Assembly: GCA_030323885.1 (NCBI GenBank)
Contig: CM059188.1
Span: 108,612,644 to 108,676,643 of the forward strand
DNA length: 64,000 bases
Origin: Branchipolynoe longqiensis
Taxonomy: Eukaryota > Annelida > Polychaeta > Phyllodocida > Polynoidae
Reading direction: 5' to 3'
Positions 1 through 10,630 of the stretch are shown one piece after another. The notes under the pieces are model-generated. The model did no database searches. It saw only the letters and a list, made by a program, of their open reading frames with translations, and was not told the origin of the DNA. Made by a program: the position numbers and the translations under genes. The first letter of the stretch is position 1. Each line of letters opens with the position of its first letter.

Positions 1-108
1 TTTATTTCAGAGGCACGACAAAAACAAATCTGTGAAATTCTTTAACGTTGAATAGACAGACGTGCATCCATGTGTCTGCACTCGCGCAGTGCACGTCGAT
101 TGGGACAT
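1..108 (-). mobile_element. MITE family E, partial copy at window edge
   Basis: This is the reverse complement of one side of the complete element at 10937-11239. It shares the run around AGACACATGGATGCG and ends in the terminal motif CTATTGGGACAT (here GATTGGGACAT). The rest lies outside the window. Confidence 0.7.
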
Positions 109-112
109 ATAT

Positions 113-168
113 GGTAATTGTTTTGATTTTGAAAATGATATACTTTATCAGACTATGCAACTTTAATG
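113..168 (+). mobile_element. MITE family A, right-end fragment
   Basis: It holds the family A right end: TAATTGTTTTG, then a GAAAAT run, then CAGACTATGCAACTTTAA. It directly abuts the family E copy, so E probably inserted into this MITE. Confidence 0.7.
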
Positions 169-314
169 TGGGACCAGCAACACTTATGTGGCCTCAATAA
201 ACTTTTGTTAAATTTCAGAAGAGAAATTTCTCTGACATGCCACCTCCTGCTCTATAACAGTATAAGCACTGCATTGGCAAAACAAGTGCCATTTCTATGG
301 TTGCAAGCAGGTTT

Positions 315-628
315 TTGATGGTTGCTTGTTGGAGTTTTACGTCTTGGCAACATCTAAGGTCATATCAGGATGGGTACCGACTTGTGCCAGTGCATACTCA
401 TGGTGACTTTATAGTGCTGCCCCACTGGGAAATCAGGCTGCCAGAACCATTATCCGATATCCCACTTAGTCCCATTATCCTGACACTGAGCTAACCAGTA
501 CTTTCCCTATCCTATTAATGTTGAGTGCTAGCAAGTCATTGGTTTGACTCGACTGGGAGCCAAACACCCGATATCCCCCGCACGCGAGGCCTGCGCTCTA
601 TCGATTTGGCCACCGTCGAACAATGTAC
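315..628 (-). mobile_element. tRNA-headed SINE, head type B
   Basis: Read on the minus strand it starts with a tRNA-like head (GGCC..ATCGATAGAGCGC.., then a B-box region). The shared body follows, with AGTCAAACCAATGACTT, TCAGGATAATG and GGGGCAGCACTATAAAGT. It ends with the tail AGATGTTGCCAAGACGTAAA and CTCCAACAA. It lacks about 35 bp of the body around 525. Confidence 0.85.
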
Positions 629-655
629 AGTTGCATCTCGGTCTTTTGTCTAAGT

Positions 656-830
656 TAGTTTGTTTGTTACAGTTTTACGTGCTGGCAACATCTACTCCCT
701 CCGTCCTGATATGACCTTAGATGTTGCTAGGACGTAAAACAACAACAAACAAACAACCAAACATCTACTCCCGATCTCCAGCAGGCGAGGCCCGCGCTCT
801 ACCGATTCGGCCAGCTCGCCCCGGCCCGGG
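656..830. repeat. Colliding SINE tails and head remnant (hairpin)
   Basis: GTTTTACGTGCTGGCAACAT (673-693) is followed after about 12 bases by its near reverse complement ATGTTGCTAGGACGTAAAAC (720-741), then an (AAC)n tail. So two SINE 3' tails face each other. The segment 770-825 is a minus-strand type B tRNA head (CGCGCTCTACCGATTCGGCCA). Confidence 0.75.
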
Positions 831-1058
831 GACCAGTGGACAGAGACTAGGAAAACACGTTGCTACCTTTGTTGCTTTCACCTGATAACGCCGACAGATC
901 TGCCGTCAGCGTTATAACAAGAGGGTTAGATCAACGGGATCAAAACAGCCGAATAGAGTTCTCCAGCAGATTACGCTAACCACGTGATCCGATTAATGCG
1001 CGCGCTACAATCTGGTTCATCGCTGCGCATGCGTGCGGTATGCGCGCCGCATCGCGGG
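831..1058. other. Unassigned spacer with a short palindrome
   Basis: No coding signal is visible. ATAACGCCGAC...CAGCGTTAT at 885-916 forms an imperfect palindrome around AGATCT. Confidence 0.5.
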
Positions 1059-1551
1059 CCGGTGTTGCAGTTTCAGTGGCACACCAGTTTGCGAGGGACA
1101 CATCGCTTCTGCGCATGCGTCAAAATCGAACAGCATCATTACTAACCTTATAAATTTAAGATAATGTTTTTAGTAAAGATGTTTTCTATATGTGTACGAA
1201 GCGATTTGTTTCTAGGTGGTGTGGTTTTAGAGATATTTCACTTTTGCTGTATTTTCTGTATGAAGATTGCTCATGACCATTGACAATGGCTTGAGTTTGA
1301 CGGTATTCGCAGTGCAAAACATTAGTTTTATTCAAAATTAATAGAAATCCAGAACCCTACCCTTCTCAATTTAATCAAATCTTTTTGGTACACATGTTTT
1401 CTATATGTGTACCAAGGGATTTGTTTCTAGGTGGTGTGGTTGTAGTGATATTTCACTTCTTCTGTATGAACATTTGCTCACGGCCATTGACAATGCATTT
1501 GAATGGATGTGTTCCTAGCAAACTGGTGTGCCGCGGAAACTGCAACACCGG
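1059..1551. mobile_element. MITE family N, copy 1
   Basis: The ends are long inverted repeats: CCGGTGTTGCAGTTTC..GGCACACCAGTTTGC on the left and its reverse complement ending GCAACACCGG on the right (about 34 bp, two mismatches). Inside, a block of about 105 bp starting TGTTTTCTATATGTGTAC occurs twice in direct orientation (near 1178 and 1394). A related copy with diverged ends lies at 46323-46603. Confidence 0.85.
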
Positions 1552-1559
1552 TACCCGGC

Positions 1560-1747
1560 GTGTGAGATAAGAGCGATTGGGGGCGGGGGGCGGGGGGGCT
1601 GGGTGGGTGGAGGTAGGGGTTCTGTCACGTGACGCCGATAACCAGCTTACACCCAGCGTAGATATAGCACTTATCGGAGTCACACCACCCGCAGGCGTCG
1701 TCAGCGTAACCCCGCGCGCAAAGGATTCTGGTCACGCCGGGAAGGTT
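1560..1747. other. Spacer with G-rich tract
   Basis: 1577-1612 is a run of G-tracts (GGGGGCGGGGGGCGGGGGGG) that could form a G-quadruplex. No gene is seen. Confidence 0.5.
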
Positions 1748-2085
1748 TGGTTGGTTGGTTGTTGGAGTTTTATGTCCTGGCAACATCTAAGGTCATATCA
1801 GGACGGGTACTGACTGGGTTGTGACAGTGCACACTTATGGTGATTTTATAGTGCTGCCCCACTGGGAAATCAGGCTGCTGGCACCATGCCCAGATATCCC
1901 ACTCAGTCACATTATCCTGACACTCAACTAACCAGTCCTTGCCTTATCCTATTAATGCCTAGCGCTAGGCTAGGTTAGTAGGAAGTGACAAATATCAATT
2001 ATAAGTCATTGGTTTGACTTAACTGGGAACCGAACCACTGACCTTCCGCACACGAGGCCAGCGCTCTACCGATCTCGGCCTGGGT
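1748..2085 (-). mobile_element. tRNA-headed SINE, head type B
   Basis: This is a near full-length minus-strand copy: head at 2040-2085, body with the CAGGATAATGTGACTGAGT motif, and tail CTCCAACAACCAACCAAC. A small insertion (GTTAGTAG) sits after the AGCCTAGC segment. Confidence 0.88.
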
Positions 2086-2275
2086 CCAGTGTCCGGAGGG
2101 CTAACCCTCACTCAATCTAGTCTGTGTCAAAGCTTTTTTTTGTTTTTGTTTGTTTGTGATGGCTTATTTACCTTGTCCATAACGAGTAAGTCGCATCGCG
2201 GTTTGTTTTCATCGCTGAACAGCAATAGTTTCATTTTGATAGTTGCCTTGTCATCTTAGCTGTTAGTGGCTAGCC
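2086..2275. other. Unassigned spacer
   Basis: AT-rich with a T/TTTG run. Nothing recognised. Confidence 0.4.
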
Positions 2276-2631
2276 TTAAAGTTGCGTAGTCCGATGGTTT
2301 TGAATTTCTGTATTTTTTCTGAGATAAATATATTAGATCAATCACTAGTATCTACTTTACATTAGTTCAAAGTTATTTTTTATCTTAAATGGTAAACTTT
2401 TGAAATATTTCGAGGGCAAACATGGAAAATTAGTTTTGGCAAGCTTGCCAAAACTCTGACACCATAGACTTCTGCAGTAACAGGTTCTGTTAAATTGACC
2501 CAGTACTCCCTTCTATGCAGAAACAAATTCTTAATAAGTGCATCGGTATCTAAGTTAGATATGCAAAATCAAATCTAGATAATTGGTTTGGTTTCGAAAA
2601 TTTGATATTTCATCGGACTATGCAGCTTTAA
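2276..2631 (+). mobile_element. MITE family A (TTAA-ended), full copy
   Basis: 356 bp bounded by TTAA. The ends are TTAAAGTTGCGTAGTCCGAT and ATCGGACTATGCAGCTTTAA, which are inverted repeats. There is no coding capacity. TTAA at both edges fits a piggyBac-like target site, but no transposase is seen. Confidence 0.88.
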
Positions 2632-2794
2632 TTATGTTAGGTTTCTTTTGGTGCCACATTTGCAGGATTTTGGTATATACCTACCCCATGTGCTAGTGTT
2701 AGTAGAGATTCTCAGTTTACGCTGTGACTTTGTAAGGTAGGGTCATTAGGTCATTTAAAGAATTGTTAGGAGTTTGGTCTTGAATGACTTCGCT

Positions 2795-3440
2795 TTAAAG
2801 TTGCACAGCCCAATAAAAGGATCAAATTGTCAAAAGCAAAGTACTTATCTAGATTTGGACAAATTCAACTCATATATTGACGCACCTATTAAGTATTTGT
2901 TACTGCATAGTAGGACATAGTAGTCAATTTAATAGAACATGTTACTGCTGAAGTCTGTGGGGCTGAGTTTTGAGAAACACGCCAATATTAATTTGGCATA
3001 TTTACACTTCAAATGTCTCCAAAGTTAGCCATTCTAAAACAAAGGTACTCCAATGTACTGTAAGGTAGATAATACCGTCATCATCATGCTGTCGGTCGCG
3101 ATGCGACAAAGACTGCTTTCATTACTTGACTGTCGCTCTCCATTTAGCTCTCTGCTGTGAGAGTGATGTCCATGAGTCGGTCTTAATGTCTCTCAGCTTC
3201 AGATAATACCGATCAACCTAATAATAGTAATATATTCATATCATGAAATGATAAAAAGTCAAGCGCTCCAAAGTGAGCCAAAATTAATTCTACACATTTA
3301 CACTTAAAATATCACCCACCTTAATTACGTTAAAGCAAAGTTACTTCAAACTAAAGTAAAATAGATTATAACAATTAACCTAATACATCTATCTCAGAAA
3401 ACGACAAAAAATGAAAATCATCGGACTAGGCAACTTTATT
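2795..3440 (-). mobile_element. MITE family A, duplicated and interrupted copy
   Basis: It starts TTAAAGTTGCACAGCCC and ends ATCGGACTAGGCAACTTTATT. The internal half (AAAATTAATTCTACACATTTACACTT..) is partly duplicated, so two copies appear merged. A LINE 3' end is inserted at 3077-3200. Confidence 0.75.
3077..3200 (-). mobile_element. LINE 3' end with ATG-repeat tail and 10-bp TSD
   Basis: On the minus strand this is the last 124 bp of the LINE family seen at 8819-9503 and 55238-56132: AGCTGAGAGACATTAAGACC, TGGAGAGCGACAGTCAAGTAA, CGACCGACAGCATGATGATG. The sequence AGATAATACC flanks it at 3067-3076 and 3201-3210, a clean target-site duplication inside a MITE. Confidence 0.92.
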
Positions 3441-3884
3441 AAACTTGATTGCTGAGAACTTGTGCAGACCAAGGAGTCAAATACTCCACCCACTCATATG
3501 TAGGCGTTCCGTGGTCTCTCCAATTACAGACACGCCAACTGCCCCGATTTTCTAGGAAGACTTCCGATTTTGGTTCCTCTCTTCCAATAATAGGATTCCA
3601 TGTGCAAATCTCCCGATTTTCACCCTCACCCACTCTCAAGGTGGCAAACAGAGCCTAGTATTAGTAAATGACACATAGACACATGGTGGGACTTGTATGA
3701 AAAAGAATATAATATAATTATATATGTGACGTATAATCATTATGCGAGTATAAAGCTGCAGAAGGGATTGTTCTATATAATATTATATTATATTGATCTG
3801 ATATTATATTATTAGCCAATGGGCTCTCTACATGTATTTGCTCCTTACTCATACGAGTACAGGTGGTGCCACCAGGGCCCAACC
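3441..3884. other. Unassigned AT-rich spacer
   Basis: No coding exon or named repeat is recognised. 3705-3820 is rich in ATATTATATTA runs. Confidence 0.5.
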
Positions 3885-4376
3885 TTAAAGTTGCATAGTC
3901 TGATGGTTTTAAATTTCTGTAATTTTTCTGGGATAAATATATTAGATTGATCAGTAGTATCTACTTTACATTAGTTTAAAGTTACTTTTATTTTAAATGG
4001 TAAACTTTTGAGATAATTGAAGCGCAAACAAGGAAAATTAGTTTTGGCAAGCTTGCCAACACTCTGACACCATAGACTTCTGCAGTAACAGGTGCTGTTA
4101 AATTGACTCAGTATTGGCTGCTATGCAGAAACAAATGCTTAATAAGTGCTTCAGTATCTAAGTTAGATATGTAAAATCAAATCTAGATAATTGGTTTAGT
4201 TTTGAAAATTTGATATTTCATCGGACTATGCAGCTTTAAATTGGCTCAATATTCCCTTCTAGGCAGAATCACATGTTCAATAAGTGCATCAGTATCTAAG
4301 TTGATATGTAAAAATCAAATCTAGATAATTGTTTTGGTTTTGAAAATGTCATATTTCATCGGACTATGCAACTTTA
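3885..4376 (+). mobile_element. MITE family A copy plus partial second right half
   Basis: A full TTAA-to-TTAA copy spans 3885-4239. It is followed at once by a second right-hand half (4240-4376) ending CATCGGACTATGCAACTTTA. This looks like a tandem duplication of the right part. Confidence 0.85.
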
Positions 4377-4857
4377 CCTTCCGGCGTTACCATTGTCACT
4401 TGCCACAGAAACCTTTTTTTGGTCACACAATGTTGGCATCGCTGCAATTATTGTGGGAATACTTTAATGATCTAATACTTCCGGTGATATCATCTTGGAT
4501 GACGCAATGCATTCTGGGACGAGGCTCCACTTCAGAGACGCTTCGCACTGCATGCTGCTCAGCGACTGCGGGGGTTTGTGCTCCCAGCGCATGCGCAGTC
4601 CGGTATCAGCCATTCATGTGGTGCTGTGTGTACAGCCGACAAACCACATCCTGCAGCTTAGCAGAATTATAGGAGGACATGCAGTGTGCCCATTCACGAG
4701 TGCCTTAGCCCACACTGCACGCTCAATGGCATGGCATTTCCGGTACAGGGCAGTCATCATCCAATGCCGTCGTCCGTGACACTGCACCACTGGTTATGGT
4801 GTTAGTCATGCCATATATATCTAATCTAATGTGATATATGATGTATAACATATTATG
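4377..4857. other. Unassigned spacer, locally GC-richer
   Basis: Reading frames up to 112 codons exist here but show no recognisable domain or splice context. I see no gene. Confidence 0.5.
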
Positions 4858-5075
4858 CGAGTGTCGTGGAGGGGGTGATGAAAATGGGAAATATTGCGCC
4901 TAGAGCGGGACTCGAACCCACATCTCTTTGCATTCTGGGCTAGTGTGGTAACCATTAAACCACCTAGGCTCCCTGATGTCACCACACTACCCACGCTTAC
5001 CTGTATATGGGCCTCCTTGCCTGGGAGGACAGTGGAGACCAGTACCCTCATCCCCCTGGAATTGTAAGTTTCTGA
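4858..5075 (-). mobile_element. SINE family S (Gln-type tRNA-like segment)
   Basis: On the minus strand: TTACAATTCCAGGGGGATGA, GGTAAGCGTGGGTAGTGTGG, then a tRNA-like stretch (TAGGTGGTTTAATGGTTACC, GTGGGTTCGAGTCCCGCTCT) and the end GCGCAATATTTCCC. The plus copy at 23300-23540 matches over the same span. The A and B boxes are visible, but the anticodon stem is degenerate. Confidence 0.82.
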
Positions 5076-5087
5076 CTGCTTACAATT

Positions 5088-5140
5088 ACATACATGACCT
5101 TAGATGTTGCCAGGACGTAACATTCCAACTACCAACAACA
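5088..5140 (+). mobile_element. SINE 3' tail fragment
   Basis: ATGACCTTAGATGTTGCCAG GACGTAA followed by a degenerate CAAC tail, the 3' end of the common SINE body. Confidence 0.75.
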
Positions 5141-5205
5141 TGTGCAAGGCATGTGGCGACTTATGGTCAGTAGTGATTGGACCCCTGATTTGTGACGCCA
5201 CGCAC

Positions 5206-5555
5206 TCAGCGTGGTTGGTTGATTGTTGGAGTTTTATATCCTGGCAACATCTAAGGGCATATCAGGATGGGTACCAACTTGTGACAGCGCGCACTCATGG
5301 CGATTTGATAGTGGTGTCCCACTGGAAGACCAGGCGGCCAGCACCATGACCTGATATCCTACCCACTCACATTATCCTGACACTGAGCCGATCAGTCATT
5401 GGGCTATCCTAACAATGTCGAGCGCATGGCTAGGAAGCGACAAGTGTCAATTTTTAAGTCATTGGTTTGACTCGAGCAGGGTTCGAATCCTGCGATCTAC
5501 CAAAACTGGAGACGGACGCTCGACTCATTCAACCGTCCCGTCTGGGAGCGCACTC
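5206..5555 (-). mobile_element. tRNA-headed SINE, head A with tail b
   Basis: Full length on the minus strand. The head is CCAGACGGGACGGTTGAATG with B box GGATTCGAACCCTG. The common body follows, and the tail is ATAAAACTCCAACAATCAACC. The type A head joined to the CAAC-type tail differs from copies such as 28425-28777. Confidence 0.88.
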
Positions 5556-5599
5556 AGAGTGTATTTGATGGCAGAGTACAACGAGGACGGGACGCGTCA

Positions 5600-6180
5600 T
5601 ATAATAAAAGTTCAAAAAGTTGAGGAGGGAAAACCTAAGACTGAAATTGAACTAAAGTGTAGGAATATTATAAATTCAAAATGTTAAGGAGGAATAACCT
5701 AAGACTGAAATTGAACTAAAGTGTAGGAATATTATAAATTCAAAATGTTATGGAGGACACACCTAAGACTGAAATTGAACTATTATGAAATCAAAATGTT
5801 AAGGAGAACAAACCTAAGACTCAAATTGAACTAAAGAGTAGGCAATTTATAAATTAAAAATGTTAAGGAGGACAAACCTAAGACTGAAATTGAACTAAAA
5901 GAGTAGGAATATAATAAATTCAAAAGGTTGAGGAGGAAAAATACAAACTGAAATTGAACTAAAGAGTAGGCATGTTATAAATTCAAAAGTTTGAGGAGGA
6001 AAAACTTAAAACTGAAATTGAACTAAAGAGTAGGCATATTATAAATTCAAAATATTAAGGAGGACAAACCGAAGACTGAAATTCAACTAAAGAGTAGGCA
6101 TATCAATTAAGTTCAAAATGTTGAGGAGCAAAAACCTAAGAGTAAAACTGAAATTAAACCAAAGAGTACAACTAAAAAAT
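5600..6180. repeat. 64-bp tandem repeat, about nine units
   Basis: The unit contains ACTGAAATTGAACTAAAG, AGGAATATTATAAATTCAAA and TGTTAAGGAGGA. The first period is exactly 64 bp (5640, 5704, 5768). Units diverge and shorten toward 6180. A reading frame at the left edge does not persist. Confidence 0.88.
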
Positions 6181-6803
6181 ACAAGTTAAAATTAAAAGTA
6201 TATTTCTCACCACCCATTTCAAGGTTCAGCGCTGTAGCTAATTGTGCACACACAACGACTGCTGGCAATCTAATTAAGTTATCCTTCACTTTTGAATAAT
6301 CAATCTAATTAAGTTATCCTTCACTTTTGAATAATCCGTTAATCACTTAATCCAATCACACTCAAAACGCAACCGCCGCGCGCGCTCTTAGTCCTTAGCA
6401 ACAGCCTCTTTGATACACACCTCTTTTTGTATAAGAAAATTATAATTTGCTTTTAATACCACTTGCCAATTTCTCTCCTCCGCCTTTCTTCCCACAAAGG
6501 CAATGGTGTGTGTGGGGGGGGGGGGGCGGCTAACGCCTGGGATCGAATGGGGGTGGGGGGGGGGGGTCCTGGTTCGATTGTGAATCCAATTACAATCAGG
6601 AGATTATTGGTAATTGTCACGGATCGGTTGTCATCCGCACGCGGATCAAACGAAAAGCCCATCGGATTGCAGGCCGGGATTCACCGGGGAGGGATCCAAC
6701 TCTGGATCTAGTCTGATCGCCTTAGCAGCAAAGGAGCGAGCCACACAATAAACCCGAGATCAACCTTTCATTTATTTTAAACACATTTAGCGCTCATACT
6801 TTC

Positions 6804-6805
<2 letters not shown>
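6181..6805. repeat. Short duplication and G-tracts in spacer
   Basis: A stretch starting CAATCTAATTAAGTTATCC is duplicated in tandem at about 6267-6337. G-runs of 10-13 lie at 6513-6530 and 6555-6568. Nothing coding was recognised. Confidence 0.6.
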
Positions 6806-6854
<49 letters not shown>

Positions 6855-6905
6855 GATATATATGTATATATATATGTATATATGTATATGTGTTTGTGTG
6901 TGTAT
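6806..6905. repeat. TA / TATATG microsatellite
   Basis: (TA)n followed by ATATG-rich repeats and a GTGTGT run. Confidence 0.9.
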
Positions 6906-7391
6906 GTGTAAGAAGTGAGTGGCGAGAAACCTTTGGAGTCGGTTCCCAGGAGGAGGGAGGCAGAGAGTGCCCGGCTTACAGAGGAGCCGGCAGAGAATAA
7001 CCGGTGTTGGGAAGCGAAAGGTGTCCAGAAAGGGACACCGAAAAACATTAGGGACTATTCTCTTTTTATATACACATAATAAATTATATAACACATATAT
7101 GAATAATACATGTTTATTGCATGCTCAGTTTGGAAACTGTTTGGAATTAAATTTTAACGCAAGAGATTTATGTTAAATGTGGGTGGTATAGATACATATG
7201 AATAGAATTAATTTGCACCAAAAAAAGAAAGGATCGAAGTTAAGCATGGGCAGAAGACCAGTGCCTCAGCGCTGGGGGGGGGGGGGAGGGACTGTATTCA
7301 AATGAATAAAAGTTGTTTACCAAAAAGAAAGATCACTTAATTTCCCTAAGATGGCTCAATGCTGGTCCAATTAATAAGGGCACATCTCCGG
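6906..7391. other. Unassigned spacer
   Basis: 6920-7060 is GC-richer and open on the minus strand for about 50 codons before the TA repeat, but no domain is recognised. A 12-base GATCGAAGTTAAGC stretch near 7232 resembles 5S rRNA box A, with no surrounding 5S structure. Confidence 0.4.
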
Positions 7392-8072
7392 TAGACGGGT
7401 GTGGTGGGTCTGTGGTCAGTGTTGTAGGTGTTGTGTGTGTGTTGTGGGTGGTGTGGGTGGTGTATGGTGGGTGTAGTGTGACTAGTATGTATGGTGTGTG
7501 TGGTGTGTGTGGTGTGTGTGGTGTGTGTGGTGTGTGTGGTGTGTGTGGTGTGTGTGGTGTGTGTGGTGTGTGTGATGTGACTAGTATGTGTGGTGTGTGT
7601 GGTGTGTGTGGTGTGCGCGTGGTGTGTGTGGTGTGTGTGGTGTGACTAGTATGTGTGGTGTGTGTGGTGTGTGTGATGTGACTAGTATGTGTGGTGGGTG
7701 TGGTGTGTGTAGTGTGTGTGGTGTGTGTGATGTGACTAGTATGTGTGGTGTGTGTGGTGTGCGCGTGGTGTGTGTGGTGGATGCAGGGTGAGTAGTATGT
7801 GTGGTGTGTGTGGTGTGTGTGGTGTGTGTGATGTGACTAGTATGTGTGGTGTGTGTGGTGTGTGTGGTGTGTGTGGTGTGTGTGGTGTGTGTGGTGTGTG
7901 TGGTGTGTGTGGTGTGTGTGGTGTGACTAGTATGTATGGTGTGTGTGGTGTGCGCGTGGTGTGTGTAGTGGGTGCGGGGTGAGTAGTATGTGTGGTGGGT
8001 GTGGTGGGTGTGGTGTGTGTGGTGTGTGTGGTGGGTGTGGTGTGTGTGGTGTGTGGTGTGTGGAGTCGGTGT
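7392..8072. repeat. 9-bp minisatellite (GGTGTGTGT)n
   Basis: About 70 units, with a regularly recurring variant GTGACTAGTATGT. Because 9 is a multiple of 3, long frames stay open on both strands (V-C-G and H-T-P repeats). I read these as repeat artefacts, not genes. Confidence 0.93.
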
Positions 8073-8084
8073 ATTGCGATGGGT

Positions 8085-8410
8085 TTGTTTGTTGGGTATT
8101 TATATCCAGGCAACATCCAATGTCATATCAGGATGTTGACGGACTCATTACAGCGCACACTCATGGCAAGTTTATAGTTCTGCCTTACTGGGAGACCAGG
8201 TCGGTGGCACCATGACCTGATATCCCACTCAGTCACATTATCCTGATAATAAGCGAACCAGTCCTTGCCTTAGCCTAATAATGCTGAGAGCCAGGCTAGG
8301 AAGTGAAAAGTATCAATTTTTTAAATCATTGGTTTGACGCGACCGGGAACCAAACTCCCGATCTTCCGCACGTGAGGCCCACGCTCTACCGATTCGGCCA
8401 TCGCGCCCGG
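8085..8410 (-). mobile_element. tRNA-headed SINE, head type B
   Basis: Minus-strand copy. The head at 8345-8410 (CCGGGCGCGATGGCCGAATC) is followed by the common body and a degenerate tail at the left. It has inserted at the end of the GT-rich minisatellite, which resumes as GTGTAGG repeats at 8412-8600. Confidence 0.85.
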
Positions 8411-8818
8411 TCGTGGGTGTAGTAGGTGTGATACGTGTGATAGGTGTGTAGGTGTGGTGGAAATGATGGATGTGATGGGTTATATAAGGTGTAGTGGGTA
8501 TTAGAGAGACGTGTGTTTGGTGAGTGTGTGTGTGGTGTGTGTTGGGGAGGTGTGGAAGTGTGTGTGGTATGTTGAGGTGTTGGACGGTAGGGGTGGTCAC
8601 AGTTCATCTCCCACAGCCCACAGTTATGGCTCACGGTCACGTGCACAGTGAGAGACTAGGCGCTGACCTTGACCTTGACCTGGTGGTGGGAGTGTGAATT
8701 GCATGGATGTTCAGCTATATAGTGAATAGCTGAATGTGGAAGTTGAGTGTGTGCATATACAGTGAATAGCATGTGCTATTTTACATAGGAATATATATAT
8801 GCCTATTATATATATATA
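8411..8818. repeat. GT-rich low complexity and spacer
   Basis: 8412-8600 continues the GTGTGG-rich composition. 8600-8818 is unremarkable, with a TATA run near 8790. Confidence 0.6.
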
Positions 8819-9503
8819 AGAACCCGAGAGGAGGATATCATGGTTGACGGAAACAAGCTGAGCTCTGTTCCGGAATGCACCTACCTCGAAAGCACTATAT
8901 CAAGTGATGGACACATTGATGCTGAAATACAGAGGAGAATGGCCAAAGCTAGCGCATCTTTCGGCCGATTACGCCAGAGACTCTGGAACAACCACCATGT
9001 GTCCATGCGGGTCAAAGGCAAGATCTACCCTGCAATTGTGCTATCCACCCTACTATACGGAGCCAAGGCCTGGACAGTGTACAGACTATAGATGAAAAAG
9101 CTGCATGCCTTCATGATGCGACATCTGCGTTCAATCATGAGGCTAATCTGGAAGGACAAAGTGACAAATAAGGAAATACTCGAACGGACGGGGCTGCCCT
9201 CTATGGAAGATCTTCTGATCAAAAAGAATCTCCGGTGGACTGGACACCTCATGAGGATGTAATCAGACAGGCTACCAAAGCAGATCTTCTACTCTCAACT
9301 GTCTTCTGGTTACAGAAAGAGAGGGTGCCCTCGTCTCCGGTTCAAGGATACCATCAAGAGAAACCTGAAGCTGAGAGACATTAAGACCAACTCATGGACA
9401 TCACTCTCACAGCAGAGAGCTAAATGGAGAGCGGCAGTCAAGTAATGAAAGCAGTCTTTGTCGCATGGTGACCGACAGCATGATGATGATGATGATGATG
9501 ATA
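8819..9503 (+). pseudogene. LINE reverse transcriptase C-terminal fragment
   Basis: Translation gives the C-terminal part of a non-LTR retrotransposon protein: YLESTISSDGHIDAEIQRR, KASASFGRLRQRLW and STLLYGAKAWTVYR. After an in-frame stop near 9089 it continues with KLHAFMMRHLRSIMRL, then RWTGHLMRM, a second stop, and QQRAKWRAAVK. It ends in CGACCGACAGC(ATG)n. The polymerase palm is absent (5' truncated). A longer copy is at 55238-56132. I cannot assign the clade without a phylogeny. Confidence 0.9.
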
Positions 9504-9507
9504 TATA

Positions 9508-9795
9508 TATATAAACCAGATGCGGTGGCGGAATCGGTCGAGCACAGGCTTCCCGTGCGGAAGGTCGGGAGTGAGATTATTACACCGCCGGCTAATTTCC
9601 GCGAAAACGCGGATCTTCCCCCTATAGGATTAGCACTGCCAGGGAACCACGGGGAAAATGCCAGAAGTCAGGTTTCAAATATCCTTGTTCTGCCTATATT
9701 ATCGCCCATATCGAACTCGTTCTTTCTTCCAAATGCCTTTCTGTTCTAGTTCTACCAACATCTAAGGTCATATAAGAACGGGTTTCGAACCCAAT
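9508..9795 (+). mobile_element. tRNA-headed SINE family D, copy 1
   Basis: It starts with a tRNA-like head (ATGCGGTGGCGGAATCGGTC). The body contains TTCCGCGAAAACGCGGAT and GATTAGCACTGCCAGGGAA, and the end is CTACCAACATCTAAGGTCAT. The same body in reverse is at 27577-27870. Confidence 0.8.
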
Positions 9796-9854
9796 TGTTG
9801 TCATATACATCCAGATTCCTTGACAGTTTGCTAAAGCTTAGTCGGCAAATATAT

Positions 9855-10292
9855 AGTGCCTGACACACTATGCCGGATTGAGCAACGGACAGAATTGTAT
9901 AGTCCGGTGGTGATAAGTATCAAAATGTATTAAAATGTGTCAAAGTGTTGCGACATCGGGTCAAAGGCCGCCAGACGAACGGACATGAAACGGCCATGAA
10001 ACGGCCATGAAACGGCCATGAAACGGCCATGAAACAGACATGAAACGGACATGAAATGGACGTGAAACGGACATGAAACGGACATGAAACGGGCATGAAA
10101 CGGACATGAAACGGACATGAACGGATAGCCAACGGACGAAGCAAACTCAAACCAGACAAGAACCGTAAACGTCAAACCCACGGCATCCATTCATAGTTTT
10201 GTGCATGTTCAAAACTTGTACGGACACAAACCGGACTTTGTTTGTTTTCTGTCTGTTTCCCCCAATCCGGTGAGGTGTGACAGGGCCTTAAA
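9855..10292. mobile_element. MITE family L, copy 1, with internal 11-bp array
   Basis: The left end GTGCCTGACACACTATGCCG and right end CCGGTGAGGTGTGACAGGGC are imperfect inverted repeats. The inside holds about 12 tandem units of ACGGACATGAA-like sequence (9978-10120). The shorter-array copy is at 29462-29884. Confidence 0.8.
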
Positions 10293-10354
10293 CAATCGCG
10301 TTAATCCGCGAAATCGCGAAGATCTATCATCCCTGCTAACTGTTGGATTCCCTT

Positions 10355-10425
10355 GGCTGCTTGATGCAATCACCCTACCCAAGCATACCTGTGTATGCGG
10401 CTCCTTTTGCCTTATAATACCCATG
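10355..10425 (-). mobile_element. SINE family S, diverged fragment
   Basis: On the minus strand GGAGCCGCATACACAGGTAT, then CTTGGGTAGGGTGATTGCAT, aligns with the 5' part of the S copies at 4858 and 23300. The tRNA-like part is lost. Confidence 0.6.
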
Positions 10426-10630
10426 CAACACATTGTATGTCTTTCTCAATTAGTATCCAGGGGTTGATATCAATTTTCACAGAAATTTGTGTTGGTTTGG
10501 AGGAGGGCGGTATTTAATTGAATTTGCATAAACTCGACGTTGGGGGGAGTCTGGGTGTGGATGTGTGGGTGGGGGGAGGTCTACTGTTTGAACGGGGACT
10601 GTGGCTTATTCGATAAGCTATTATTTTGTA
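10426..10630. other. Unassigned spacer
   Basis: G-rich patches (TGGGGGGAG). Nothing recognised. Confidence 0.4.

Noticed and set aside
5600..6180. CRISPR-like array
   Set aside because: Units are contiguous 64-bp tandem repeats without unique spacers, in a eukaryotic genome.
7228..7280. 5S rRNA remnant
   Set aside because: Only about 14 bases resemble box A; no box C or 5S ends.
7392..8116. Cys/Gly/Val and His/Thr/Pro repeat proteins
   Set aside because: 9-bp minisatellite read in frames of both strands.
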